A stretch of 64,000 nt of DNA from Calvatia gigantea (lineage: Eukaryota; Basidiomycota; Agaricomycetes; Agaricales; Lycoperdaceae). Shown here in pieces: positions 23,001 through 35,343 of the stretch. A model generated the notes under the pieces. That model had not been told where the DNA came from and ran no database searches. It saw only the letters and a list, made by a program, of their open reading frames with translations. Where the stretch lies: contig JACAAK010000013.1 of assembly GCA_025093985.1 (NCBI GenBank), forward strand, positions 620,001-684,000, in the 5' to 3' direction. Position 1 is the first letter of the stretch. The number at the start of each line of letters is the position of its first letter. Position numbers and translations under genes: made by a program.

Positions 23001-23313
23001 TTGTTGTGAACTTTAGTCTATTTTTGTATCGGCTCCGTATTCATCTGCATACTTCCCCACTATGTACCTGTTTCAGCTATTCCTGCTTGCACAATCTCCG
23101 AGCTTTGACTCATAACTACTATGCCATAGTCATTGGGTGTTTCATGTAGTTATCTCCATCCATTCAACTGGATGCCTCTCCTGTATTTAAGCGTACATAC
23201 ATACTCATGTACTGTATTCAGTACACTTAACCACTTAGTTCTCCTCCCCTTACTTGCCCTCAAGTCTTAGCCTAAGTTGCAACCTGAGGTTTACTCAGAC
23301 TAAGGTCGTAACA
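23001..23313 (+). repeat. 3' LTR of Gyp1-B
   Basis: 313 bp, TGTTGTGAAC to CGTAACA, preceded by a short purine-rich stretch (CCAGAGGGTA). A few bases longer than the 5' LTR, largely through a small duplication near 23215. Followed by the GTATC duplication. Confidence 0.96.
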
Positions 23314-26300
23314 GTATCCTCTGGATGTCTTTTTAGATAATCATGTATAGCATCTTTTGTATTTTCTAGGTTGGACTCTGCTGTCCACATATCTTTTTCA
23401 TTACTGTACCCCTTCCAATGGACCAGGAACTGATAGCCCCTTCCTCGTTTCCTTTGTCCACAGATCTCATCCACTTCATACTCCTCTTCATTGTTGATAA
23501 TCACTGGATCGGGTGCTGATGGTTGTTTCTGACTTAGGAACTCGGCCTTGTGTGCTGGTGTCAGGAGCTGTTCATTGAATACATTGTGGATGGCCCATCC
23601 TTCTAGTAATGATAGCCAATATGCTGCTTCTCCTATCTTTTCCTTAATAAGGAAAGGACCATACCATTTTTGGCCTAGCTTCTTTGATATTTGATTGGTA
23701 TGGATATTCATGTTTTCCAGCCACACTGCATTGCCTGTCTGGTATGTTTTGGTATATGTCCTGCTGTGGTCATGTTGCTGTTTTATCTTTTCCTAATATG
23801 TGTGCAGTGCTGCTGAGGCATCATCTCACATATCCCTGAAGTTGTTTTAGGAACTCCATAGTGGTGGGGTTGCTTGTTGTCGGCTCATTCTTGCCTTTTC
23901 ATGGGTTTCTTCCATAGTTTAGGAAAAATGGTGTTTTCTGTGTTCTTCCATGTTGCTTGTCATTGTACTGGAATTCCATAATAGGGAGCCATTCTGCCCA
24001 GTTGTTTTGGTTATAGTTGCAGTATAAATGGATCTACATTTCTACTTCTCTATTGATGCATTCAGTCTGTCCATCAGTTTGTGGATGATAAGCCATTGAT
24101 AGATTCTGTTCTATGCCAAGTCCTTTGAATAACTCCTTAGTGAATTCTGATGTGAATTGAGGTCCTCAGGTCACTAAGCACTTTCCTCAGTAATCCATGT
24201 AGCTTCCATATTTCATCTCGATATATTCTTGTAATATCTTTGGATGAAATGTCTGTCGTTGTCACTGTAAGTCATATCATTTTCATAAAATGGTCAATAA
24301 CAACTAGTATTGCATCTTTTCCTTTTGACTCTGGTAGTGGTCCAATCATATTGATGCTGATTTCTTCCCAAGGTCCATTTGGTACTGGGAGAGGGTGTAG
24401 TAGTGATTTGAGTGGCGTTGTTCTTGCTTTGTTTTTCTGGCAAGTTTGGCACCCTTGAATGTACCTTTTTACATCATTTCGCATCATTGGTCACTAGTAG
24501 TCCCAACTGATTAGTTCCCTCATCCTATGTTGTCCTGGGTGTCCTGCATCTGGAATGTTGTGATATTGTACCAGGATATCTTCCTGTAATTTTTGATCTA
24601 GTGGAACATATGCACTGTTCTGTTTGTAAACAACCCTGTTATCCTCAGTGAGCTTTGATTCTTGCTTCCTTAGCTCTGTTAGGACTGCTGTTTCATGTTA
24701 GGTTCTGCCTGGGATTCATTCTAAGAATGCTAGTTCAATGAACAATTCTGCTCACAGGAGCATGGAATTGTCTCTGCCTTCTGTTTGTAGCCAACTTTCA
24801 CAGATCATGGTAACTAGTTTATCTTCCTGTTCTTCTGGCTTTTGGTGGATTCGGGACAGTAGGTCAGCTTTTGTGTTTGTTTTTCCAGGTACATGGCATA
24901 ATGTGAAGTTGTAGTCCTATAGTTGCAAGTACCATCATGCCTGGCGCCTATTTAGCTTTTGTGGCTCTTGGTAGTATTTCAGGTTCTTGTGGTCAGTCCA
25001 GATTTCAAACTTTTCTTCAGCATCTAATAGATAGTGTCTCCATTCTTTTAGGGCATGGATGATAGCCAGCAGTTCTTTGTTGTATATTTTGTAGTTTCGT
25101 TCTGCTGGCGACAGTGTTTGTGATGTGAAGGCGATTGGGTGCCATTTATCTTCTTGCAGCTGTGATAGTACACCCTGTAGTGTATAATCTGATGTGTCAA
25201 CTTCCACTCTAAACTGGCCTTGTCTTTGTGGCAGTATTAGCATGGGTTCTTTGGTGATGCATTTCTTGAGTTGGTCAAACACAGCTTGGTGTTCTTGGGT
25301 CCATTCCCATGTGGCTATTCCTTTGAGTTTGTTTAATGGTTCCACAATTTTGCTGAAGTTCTTGATAAAATGCTGGTAGTAATTTGCGAAACCCAAGAAT
25401 CTTTCTACTCCTTTGGTGCTTTTTGGTTCAGGCCACTCTCATACTGATTTTACTTTTTCTTCTTCCATTTCAATCCATCCATGTCCTACTTTGACTCCTA
25501 ACATTAGGATTTCTTCTGCATTGAAGATGCACTTGGTTTGTTTGAAACACAGGTTGTACTGGGCTGCTCATTCTAGGAATCGTACTGTTCATTCTCTTAA
25601 CTGCTCCTTGGTATCATAATGGTGAAGTCATCCATATAGTTTACAATGTCTCTGTTTTGTAGGAGGTCATGGAAGATACTCATTATTATTCTGGAGAAGG
25701 TTCCTGGCGAGTTGCTAAGACTGAAATACGTGACCATTGGCTTGAAGAGCCCTTTGTTGGCGAGGAATGCTGCCTTCCATTCATTCCCCTCCTTAATCCT
25801 GATGTCATTATATCCCCAGATAATGTCGAGCTTGTTAAAATACTTTGCTTTTCTGAGCTTGTTGATTACTTCACCAATTCTTGGTAGTAGTGTTTTGTCT
25901 TTGACTACTATGTTGTTCAATCATCTATAGTCTTGAATCAACCTTTTGGAGCTGTCTTTCTTGGGGATGAAGAAGGTTGGTGCTGTGTATGGGGACTTCG
26001 ATGGTTGTATTCATCCTGATTCCAAATTTTCCTTGATGAATGCTTTGAGTTTGTCCTGTTCCTTGATGGTCATGTTGTATGTTCCTGCACTTATCTCCTT
26101 TGGGGCATCTTCCATTAGGATTATTTCATGATCCCATTCAGTTTGTTCTGGGAGCTTGTCGAATGTTGTCTTATTGAACAGGTGTGTGAAACAGTTGTAC
26201 ATAGTCTGGCAAGTCTTCCAGTTTGGTCAGGTCTGGTTCATCTTCTTCTTCCTATAGGTCCTCTATGGTAGCCATACTTCATATTTTTTCTGTGATAGGG

Positions 26301-26800
26301 ATATTTTGATGGGAGAACTAACAGTCTGGAGGGCATCGGATGAACTTGATTTCTCCTATTGTTCCAATCTACTTCCAGGTTGTGTTTGACCAGCCAGTCA
26401 TGTCCTAGGAAAATTTCTGCTTGGTCTTGTAGTTGTATAACTGAGGCTTTAATTTGTTCCTTATGTTCTTGGATGTCTATATTGATCATGGCTGTTTCTA
26501 TCACTTTTCTGCCTTGGTTTGGTATTTTATCTGTGTTTAGTACCAAGATTTGTCATTTCAATTTCCGGGTGGGAAGTTTTTCTTCATCTACTAGTTTTTT
26601 GCTGATGCTGCTAGTCATGCATCCTGAGTCCACAATTGTATTTACTGTGATTTTCTTTTTTGCTGTCCATATTTTTCCTTTTAGGTTAAGTTTGCACTTT
26701 CTTCTCTGAGGAATCATATAGTATTTGTCTGATATCCTAGATACAAGTTTCTTGACTCTCGAGGTTGTGCCTACTCAGAGTCTTTGGAAAAATCCTTCTT
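23314..26800 (-). pseudogene. pol: Gyp1-C pol: protease to chromodomain
   Basis: Minus-strand counterpart of B pol. The protease DSG lies near 26630, RT at about 26000-25420 with YMDDFTIM at 25627-25638, and RNase H at about 25210-24930 (VDTSDYTLQG). The integrase spans about 24540-23990 (CQTCQKNKA, ISINMIGPLP; the first catalytic Asp reads Asn here). A GPF-type segment and chromodomain follow at 23726-23295 (YEVDEICGQRKRGRGYQFLV, MWTAESNLENTKDA). This is the longest open chromodomain piece in the window (143 codons). Numerous stops and frameshifts elsewhere. Confidence 0.9.
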
Positions 26801-27920
26801 CTCTTCAGTATCAGCTTCTTCTATTCCTCGGACTTGGATTTTCTTGGGCACAGTGCAAGTTTTGGCTATATATCCTTTCTTGCTGCAATTGTAGCATGTT
26901 AACCCCTTGGGCTTCTTGCAGTCCTTGGCGATATGGCCGAAAATGCTGCAGTTATAGCCTTTTGGCTCTCCTTTGTCATTGAAGATATGATGCCTACTGC
27001 CTATCTCCATTAGCTCACCTATTCCTCCATATGTGGTGCCCATATTGGTTTTCTTGTCTCCTCAGTACTCAGATGCTTCATATCCTTGTCTGACAGAGAG
27101 TATTGCTTCCTTCCATTCTGCATAAGTGTCTGGCCTGGCAGAAGATGGGTAATCAGTAATCATGTGTATGATGTCTTGTCGGACATTCTTCCTGAGTAAG
27201 AACATGGTGTGTTTGCTGTTGGTCTTGGCTTTGCTTTTTAAGACTTCAAACTTGATTAGGTAGTCAGCAGTGTTTCAGTTTCCCTGTTTGAATTTTTCAA
27301 TCTGCCATTCTGCTTTACTGTTTCATGCATCATCTGAAAAGGTCCTCCTAAACTCCTTGGAGAACACTTTCCAATCTACTGAGTCTTCAGATTCTAGGAT
27401 AGCTAGTGCTTTCATGGCTGTGTAAGCTCCTACTGTTCCTTTTTGTAGCCTAGCTAAGACAGCTATGACTTTGTCATCAGCTGAGGTGATTTTGTTGAAT
27501 TTCATGAAAAGTGTCATGGCCCTCCACCAATCATTGAACTTTGATTGAGTTCCATCAAAAAATTCTGGATCAGACACTAAGCCCTTCCCACTGGGTGCTG
27601 TTGCAGTAGCTATGGTGTTCTCTGTCATTTCCAATTCTGATTCTGTTGAGTCAGTGTCTTCTGAGCTTGTTTCATCTGATTCTGATTCTTTCTGTTCTTG
27701 TCTTAACTCTTCTTCTGCTAAGTTGAGTTCATTTAGAAGTTCTGATATAACTTCTTCTTCTGCTGGATTTGTTCCTTGTGTATATTCTCTGGGTTTGTCA
27801 TGTTTGGCTGTTTCTACAGGTACTTTGGGGTTCTCTGTTTCTTCTTCGTCTGATGTTTCTAACTCAGTCATCTATGACTTTGAGATTTGGTTCTCTGTAT
27901 TCATCTGGGTTTGAGCTCAT
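26771..27920 (-). pseudogene. gag: Gyp1-C gag
   Basis: Begins at the ATG at 27920 in the conserved MSSNPDEY context but loses frame near 27870. The acidic N terminus, gag domain (FDGTQSKFNDWWRAM, VIAVLARLQKG) and zinc knuckles are present. The first knuckle reads [14 protein letters not shown], so its first Cys is lost, and the second reads [14 protein letters not shown], so its His is Tyr. Shares the two mid-gag TGA stops with the other copies. Confidence 0.88.
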
Positions 27921-28002
27921 ATACTAGCTCTTAGGTTCATCATTTGTTCAGGCCTATTTCAGTCTTTTCTTTTGCAAGGTGAGGTGAGGACACTTAACCA
28001 AA

Positions 28003-28308
28003 TGTTACAACCTTAGTCTGAGTAAACCTCAGGTTGCAACTTAGGCTAAGACTTGAGGGCAAGTAAGGAGGGATAAACCAGGTAGTTAAGTGTACCATAT
28101 ACAGGAGTGTGTATGTATGCTTAAATACAGAAGTCATCCAGTTGAATGGATAGAGGTAACTACATGAAACAGTCCAATGACAATGGCATGGTAATTCTAT
28201 GAGTCAGTGTTTGGAGATCACTGGACAGGAATAGGCTGAAACAGGCACAGGGTAAGGCAGAATGCAGACAAGTACGGAGTGGACACAAATAGATGGAAAT
28301 CCACAACA
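28003..28308 (-). repeat. 5' LTR of Gyp1-C
   Basis: 306 bp, partner of 15522-15826. Followed on the right by the ATACC duplication and then by Gyp2-D gag. Confidence 0.95.
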
Positions 28309-28313
28309 ATACC

Positions 28314-29040
28314 AGCCAAATTACTGATGCCAATGGAAGACCTGTCCTATGGCAATACTCTACATTTGAAGAATTTGAAGCAAAAATCCAGAAACACTTC
28401 ACTCCAGTTAATGAATGAATTACAGCACAATGACTATGGTACAAATTAAAACAAAATAAATCTTCTGCTGCTGACTTCAACCTTGAATTCCAATGCCTGG
28501 CCTCAATTACTAGAATCCAGAATAATGAAGCACTAATCAAACAATATAAATGAGGACTCAACCCTCCTCTTGTCCAAGAAGTTTGGACAAGAAAAGAAGA
28601 ACCACCAGAAACCATTGGAGAATGGTATACTGACACTGTATGATGTGATTCAGTCAATTGCCAAGCTGATGCAATGTGGCCAAGGAATTACCCTTGAAAT
28701 CCATACCCACCACCATGATTCCCTCAGCAAAACTACCAGCCATGTTACCAAATAATCAACTATGTTGAACAATTAATGAAATGCAAGCCAAACCTCAAGA
28801 CTATTATGAACCACTCTACAAAGATGAAGAACCATATTATCCTGAACAGAATTCAGATAATGCTTATGATCAACATGATCCAGATGACCCCAAACTACAG
28901 TTAAATGCTGTATTCACCACTAAACAAGTAGCTCACTACAAAGCAGGAAAATATATAGGTTGTGGAAAATTCGGACACCTTATCAGCAACTGCCTGAACC
29001 CCAACCCAAACCTGTCTAAGGAAAAACCACCTCCTAGATG
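28314..29040 (+). pseudogene. gag: Gyp2-D gag, C-terminal part with degenerate zinc knuckle
   Basis: Resumes the gag reading cut at 15521: STFEEFEAKIQKHFTPVNE, AADFNLEFQCLASI, NPPLVQEVWTRKEEP. The zinc knuckle near 28960-29000 reads YIGCGKFGHLISNC, with Tyr where the first Cys of the CX2CX4HX4C motif should be. A 260-bp open piece (28781-29041) holds an acidic, Tyr-rich stretch before the knuckle. Several stops. Confidence 0.8.
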
Positions 29041-29379
29041 ACCTAACCCTCCACAATGAAGATTCATGCAACCACCCTGATACTCTCAACTGCCATAACC
29101 TCAACCTTCAAAAAACTATTCAGGATCAAAGCTGAATCAAAACTATAAAGTCTCTGTGCTTGATATTCAAGCTATGATCAGAGAACTCCCAATAGATAAA
29201 CAAATGGAATTCAGAGAAGCTTACATCTCTGACCTGACACTCAAACCTTTTGGGGATTTTTGAATGCGTCATCCAATCCTGTAAAGGAATTGCTGGGTAA
29301 CCCACAAATCAACTTGATCAAACTCCCTACATCAAACAATAAAGTGTCAATCTTTCTTCCTATCAAATTAAACCAAGAT

Positions 29380-30283
29380 CACTTGTGAAACATCCCAGTC
29401 ACTGCCTTAATTGACTCTGGAGCCCAAGGAAACTTTATTTTCTCTACATTCACAAATACCCATGGACTACAAACCCATACCATCAATCAACCTATCAAAG
29501 TATCCAATGCAGATGGAACTCCTAATGAAAATGGATCAATCTATGAAAGCATTGAGCTAAATGCTTTGGTTGATGGAAAGCAATGTCATTTTGAAGCCTA
29601 TGTCTCAGAAATAGGATCAAAAGATCTAATCCTCAGATACCCTTGGCTACAACAGATGAACCTGGACATAAATTGGACTACTCAAGAGTTCAGATAGCAA
29701 AATAATGACCACATTGTATCCCTAATCACAAAATCCACAAATGGACCTACCACCATCAATGAAATCACCTTAGACATTCATGGAATGAATGATACTGAAT
29801 GTTACACCTATCTAGATGAAGACTTTGACCCACTGGCAGTGAAAATCTTCAAAGCAATCATTCACTCTGAGGAACCTAAGCTCTCAATCAATGAACTTAA
29901 ACTCTATCTGGAAAATGTTGATTTTGATGAATTTTACCTGGAACATAAGCTCTATGAAATTACTCAAACTCTACAGGAGCTTGAAATCAACATGAAGATT
30001 ACCCAAGCTATGAGTCTCACACAAAAATCAATCCCAAAAGTTGACACAAAACTACCCTGGAAATACAAGAAATTCACATCACTATTTGACACCAAGAAAT
30101 CTGAACAATTCCTACCAAGTTGACTGGATAATCATAAGATTGAACTTCTAGACACCTTTAAACCTGAACTAGGAAAAACATATCCCCTATCACTCCTAGA
30201 ATCCAAAGAACTCAAGAAGTTCATACACAAAAACCTCTGAAAAGGATACATCTGAGAATCTGAATCTCCCATGGCCTCTTCCT
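29380..30283 (+). pseudogene. pol: Gyp2-D protease and start of RT
   Basis: The protease motif ALIDSGAQGNFI is present with Asp at 29412, followed by DGTPNENGSIYES and KDLILRYPWL. An open segment (29785-30123) with LYLENVDFDEFYLEH forms the protease-RT linker. The RT start (KTYPLSLLESKELKKFI, then MASS) is cut by the Gyp1-E insertion at 30283 and continues at 36663. The matching region of Gyp2-M is at 63557-62660. Confidence 0.83.
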
Positions 30284-30589
30284 TGTTGTGAACTTTCATC
30301 TGATTCATGTTCACCCCATACTTGCCTACATTCTGATGTATCTGTTACCTGTTCCATCTATTCCAGTACTAGCAATCTCTGAGCATTGACTCATAGAACT
30401 GCTGCGCCATTATCCTCAGACGTTTCACATAGTTACCTCCATCCATTCAACTGGATGTTTACCATATTTAAGCATACATACATACTCCTGTATTTGGTAT
30501 GCTTAACCACCTAGTTCCTCTCCCCTTACTTGCCCTCAAGTCTTAGCCTAAGTTGCAACCTGAGGTTTACTCAGACTAAGGTCATAACA
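30284..30589 (+). repeat. 5' LTR of Gyp1-E
   Basis: TGTTGTGAACTTTCATC to CATAACA, 306 bp. A TTTGGTTAAGTGTCCCC segment, the CpG-decayed form of the B primer-site candidate, follows directly. Confidence 0.95.
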
Positions 30590-30670
30590 TTTGGTTAAGT
30601 GTCCCCACCTCACCCTGCAAGAAAAAAGGCTGAAACAGGCCTAAACAACAACAAACCCAGGAGCTAGTTT

Positions 30671-31815
30671 ATGAGCTCGAACCCAGATGAATATAGAGAA
30701 CCAAATCTCAAAGTTATAGACGATGAGTCAGAAACATCAGACGAAGAAGAAACAGGGAACCCTGAAGTACCTGTAGAAGCAACTGAACATGACAAACCCA
30801 GAGAATATATGCAAGGGACAAACCCAGCCAAAGAAGAAGTTATATCAGAACTTCTAAACGAACTCGACTTAGCAGAAGAAGAGTTAGGACAGGAACAGGA
30901 ATCAGAATCAGACGAAACTAGCTCAAAGATACCGAGTCAGAACTAGAAATGACAAACAACACCGTAGCCACTGCACTGACACCAGCAGCACCCAGTGGGA
31001 AGGGTTTGGTACCTGACCTGGGGTTCTTTGATGGAACCCGAACCAAGTTTGATGATTGGTGGAGAGCCATGACACTCTTCATGAAATTCAACAAAATCGC
31101 CTCAGCAGATGATTGGGTTATAGCAGTCCTAGCCAGACTGCAAGGAGGAACAGCAGGAGCATACGTGGCCATGAAAGCACCAGCCATCCTAGAATCCGAA
31201 GACTCAGTAGACTGGAAGGTTTTCTCTGAAGAGTTTAGAAGGACCTTCTCAGACAATGCCTCTAACAGTAAAGCTGAATGGCTGATCGAAAAATTCAAAC
31301 AAGGAAACTGAAACACCACTGACTACTTAATTGAATTTGAAGTCTTGAAAAGCAAAGCCAAGACCGATAGCAAACACACCATGTTCCTACTCAGAAAAAA
31401 TGCCTGACAGGACATCATACACACAATCACTGGCTACCCACCATCAGCTAGACCCAATACCTATGCAGAATGGAAGGAAGCAATACTCTCTGTCAGACAA
31501 GGATACAAAGCATCCGAATACTGAGGAGATAAGAAAACCAATACTGGCACCACCTACAGAGGAATGGGCGAACCAATGGAGATAGGAAGTAGGTGCTACA
31601 TCTTTAACAACAAAGGAGAACCAAAGTGCTACAATTGCAGCATTTTTGGCCACATCACCAAAGACTGTAAAAAGCCCAAGGGAATAACATGTTACAACTG
31701 CGGCAAGAAGGGACATATGGCCAAAACCTGCACTGCACCCAAGAAAATCCAGGTCCAAGGAATAGAAGAAGCCTCTGAAGAAGAAAGGAAGGATTTTTCT
31801 GAAAACTCCGAGTAG
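30671..31815 (+). pseudogene. gag: Gyp1-E gag
   Basis: The start at 30671 (MSSNPDEYRE) corresponds to B. One frameshift near 30930 splits the acidic N terminus from the well-kept gag domain (31024-31311: FDGTRTKFDDWWRAMT, VIAVLARLQGG, EEFRRTFSDNA). In-frame TGA codons at 31309 and 31522 are shared with every other copy. Knuckles at 31564-31815 read [14 protein letters not shown] and CYNCGKKGHMAKTC, with all Cys/His ligands intact. Confidence 0.9.
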
Positions 31816-31823
31816 GCGCTACC

Positions 31824-34800
31824 TTGAGAGTCAGAAAACTTGTATCTAGGATATCAGACAAATTCTACATGATTCCTCAGAAAAGAAAGCACAAACTGAA
31901 CCTGAAAGGAAAAATACAGACAGCAGGAAAAGAAATTACAGTCAGCACAATTGTAGACTTGGGATGCACAACCAGCAGCATCAGCAAAAAACTAGTAGAC
32001 AAAGAAGGGCTCCCCACCCGGAAACTAGAACAACAAATCTTAGTACTAAATGCAGACAAAACCCCAAATCAAGGAGGAAAAGTAACTGAAATGGCCACAA
32101 TTGATATAGACATCCAGGGACACAAAGAACAAATTGAGGCCTCAGTTGTACAACTACAAGACCGGGCAGAAGTCTTCCTAGGACATGATTGGTTAATCAA
32201 GCACAACCCAGAGGTAGACTGGAACAATGGAGAAATCAAATTCACTCAATGCCCACCCAGCTGTCAGTTCCCCCATCGGAGCATCCCTATCATGGGAAGA
32301 ATGCAAAGCATGGCCATTACAGAAGACTTATGGGAAGAAGAAGATGAACCAGACCTGACCAAACCGGAAGACCTACCAGACTATGTACAACCATTCACAC
32401 ATCTATTCAACAAAACCACATTTGATAAACTCCCAGAACGAACTGAATGGAATCATGAGATAGTCTTAATGGAAGATGCCCCAAAAGAAATAAGTGCGGG
32501 AACATACAATATGACAGTCAAAGAACAAGATGAACTTAAGGCATTTATCAAGGAAAACCTAGAATCAGGGCAAATATGACCATTGAAATCCCCATATGCA
32601 GCACCAACGTTCTTCATCCCAAAGAAAGATGGATCCAAAAGACTTATCCAGGACTACAGATGACTAAACAACATAGTAGTCAAGGATAAAATGCCACTGC
32701 CAAGAATTGGCAAAGTCATCGACAAACTTGGGAAGATGAAATACTTTAACAAACTCGACATTATCTGGGGATATAACAACATCTGGATCAAGGAAGGAAA
32801 CAAATGGAAAGTGGCATTCCTCACCAATGAGGGACTTTTTGAGCCAATGGTCATGTATTTTGGTCTAAGCAACTCACCAGGAACATTCTCCAGAATGATG
32901 ACAAGCATCTTCTGCCACCTCCTACAAAATGGAGACATTGTAAACTATATGGATGACTTTGCCATCCTGGGCAATACCAAGGAGCAACTGAAGGAATGAA
33001 CCATATGATTCCTAGAACAAGCATCCCAATACAACCTATACTTCAAATGAACCAAATGCATCTTTGACATGGAAGAAATCCCAATGCTAGGAGTCAAAGT
33101 AGGACACGGACAGATTGAAATGGAGGAAGAAAAGGTGAAATTGGTATGAGATTGGCCTGAACCCAAAAGCACAAAAGGAGTAGAAAAATTCCTGGGCTTT
33201 GCCAACTACTACTGATGCTTCATCAAGAACTTCAGCAAGATCGCAGGACCATTAAACAAACTCAAAGGAGTAGTCACATGAAAATGGACACAAGAACACC
33301 AAGCCTCATGTAACCAACTTAAGAAATACATCACCGAGGAACCCATCCTGACATTACCACAAAGACAAGACTAGTTCAGAGTAGAAGTCGACACATCAGA
33401 CTATGCATTAGGAGGCATGCTATCACAGTTACAAGAGAACAAGTGGCACCCAATCGCCTTCACATCACAAACACTGTTACCAGCAGAACGAAACTATGAA
33501 ATATATGACAAGGAGTTACTAGCCATCATTCATGCCCTGAAAGAATGGAGACACTATCTGCTGGATGCTGAAGAAAAGTTTGAGATATGGACTGACCACA
33601 AAAACCTAAAATACTATCAGGAACTACAGAAGTTAAATGGACAGCAAGCCCAATGGTACCTACGACTGCAAGACTACAACTTCATACTACAACATGTGCC
33701 TGGCAAGACAAATATGAAAGCTGACCTGTTATCCCAAATTCACCAGATACTGGAAGAACAGGAAGACAAGCTAGTCACAATGATCCGAGAGAGTTGGCTC
33801 CAAACAGAAAGCACAGATGATGCAGTACTCTTACAGGCGGAACTGTTCCTTGAACCAACATTTCTAGAATGAATCCACAACAAGACACAGCACGAAACAA
33901 CAGTACTTACAGAGCTGAAGAAGCAAGAATCCAAACTGATTGAACACTACGGAGTCATCTACAGGCAAAATAGCACATATGTCCCACCTGACCAAAAATT
34001 ATGAGAGGACATCCTGACATAATATCACGATGCCCCAGACACAGGACATCCAGGCCAACATAGAATGATAGAACTAATCAATCATGATTACTAGTGGCCA
34101 ATGATGCAGGAAAGATGTGAAAAGATACATCCAAGGATGCCAAGCCTGCCAAAGGAACAAAGCAAGAACAACACCACTCAAATTGCTGCTACACCCCCTC
34201 CTGGTACCAAACGGACCTTGGGAAGAAATTAGCATTGATATGATTGGACCATTACTGGAGTCAACAGGGAAAGACACAATTCTGGTCATTGTGAACCACT
34301 TCACAAAAATGATACGACTCACAGCAACAACTACGGACATTTCATCTAAAGATATCGCAAGGATATATCGGAACAAGATATGGAAGCTACATGGACTACT
34401 GAGGAAAGTTCTCAGTGACTGAGGACCTCAATTTGCATCAGAATTCACCAAGGAATTATTCAAAGGACTCAGCATAGAACGAAATCTATCAACAGCATAC
34501 CACCCACAAACGGACAGACAAACAGAATGCATCAACAGAGAAGTAGAGACATACATCTGCTTATATTGCAATTACAACCAAGACAACTGAGCAGAATGGC
34601 TCCCAATTGCAGAATTCCAGTACAATGACAAGCAACATGGAGGGACACAGGCAATGCCGTTTTTCTTAAACTATGGAAGAAATCCATGGAAAGGCAAGAA
34701 TGAATCAGCAACAAACAGCCCTGCTGCCACAGAATTCCTGAAACGACTACAGACTGTCCGAGATGATGCCTTCATCAGCACTATGTTCATATCAAGAAAA

Positions 34801-35270
34801 GATGAAACAGCAACATGACTGCAGCAGAACCTATGCCAACATATACCAGATAGGAGATGCAGTATGGTTGGAGAACACTAACATCCATACCAATCAAGCA
34901 TCAAAGAAGCTAGGCCAAAAACAGTATGGACCTTTCCTTATTAAGGAAAATATAGGAGAAGTGGCATATCAGCTAGCACTACCAGATGGATGGGCCATCC
35001 ATGATGTGTTCAATGAACAGCTCCTGACACCAGTACACCAGGCTGAGTTCCCAAGTCAAAAACAGCCATTGGCATCCGATCTGGTGATCATCAACAATGA
35101 AGAAGAGTATGAAGTAGAAGAAATCTGCAGATGAAGGAAATGTGGAAGGGGCTACCAATTCCTAGTCCACTGGAAGGGGTATAGCAATGAAGAAGATATG
35201 TGGACAGCAGAGTCCAACTTAGAGAATGCAAGACATGCCATAAAGGACTACCTAAAAAGGCATCCAGAGG
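31824..35270 (+). pseudogene. pol: Gyp1-E pol: protease, RT, RNase H, integrase, chromodomain
   Basis: The longest open piece of any Gyp1 pol here is 31824-32579 (251 codons, protease plus RT start). The protease site reads IVDLGCTTSS (31956-31964), as in copy A, so the Ser after the catalytic Asp is lost. RT catalytic YMDD is intact at 32946-32957. RNase H spans about 33385-33760 (VDTSDYALGG, HKNLKYYQEL, HVPGKTNMKADLLSQ). Integrase spans about 34120-34560 ([32 protein letters not shown]). The chromodomain near 35085-35260 is interrupted by a TGA at 35132. Confidence 0.92.
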
Positions 35271-35343
35271 ATACCCATAAAAAGGGGGGCAGAAAACACA
35301 AAAAGGCATCAAACAAACAGCCTAAACAAAGAACTAATTAACC

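Larger units (their letters stand above)
16910..23313 (+). mobile_element. Gyp1-B: complete chromodomain gypsy retrotransposon (youngest Gyp1 copy)
   Basis: A 6,404-bp plus-strand element with two LTRs and the order gag, protease, RT, RNase H, integrase, chromodomain, ORF3. It lies inside Gyp1-C with a 5-bp duplication, so it is younger than C. It keeps many more CG dinucleotides than the other copies, which also indicates a younger age. It still has in-frame stops, mostly TGA where Arg is expected, and some frameshifts, so it is not autonomous. A candidate primer binding site starts TGGTTAAGCG at 17220, two bases after the LTR; the matching tRNA was not identified. Confidence 0.96.
15522..28308 (-). 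mobile_element. Gyp1-C: chromodomain gypsy element, split by Gyp1-B
   Basis: A complete minus-strand Gyp1 copy in two pieces, 15522-16909 and 23314-28308, interrupted by B in the opposite orientation. LTRs at both ends (15522-15826 and 28003-28308) are flanked by the 5-bp repeat ATACC (15517-15521 and 28309-28313), proving a single insertion into Gyp2-D. Without B it is about 6.4 kb. Its LTR U3 (TGTTGTGGATTTCC) differs from that of B and of A/E/H/K. Confidence 0.95.
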
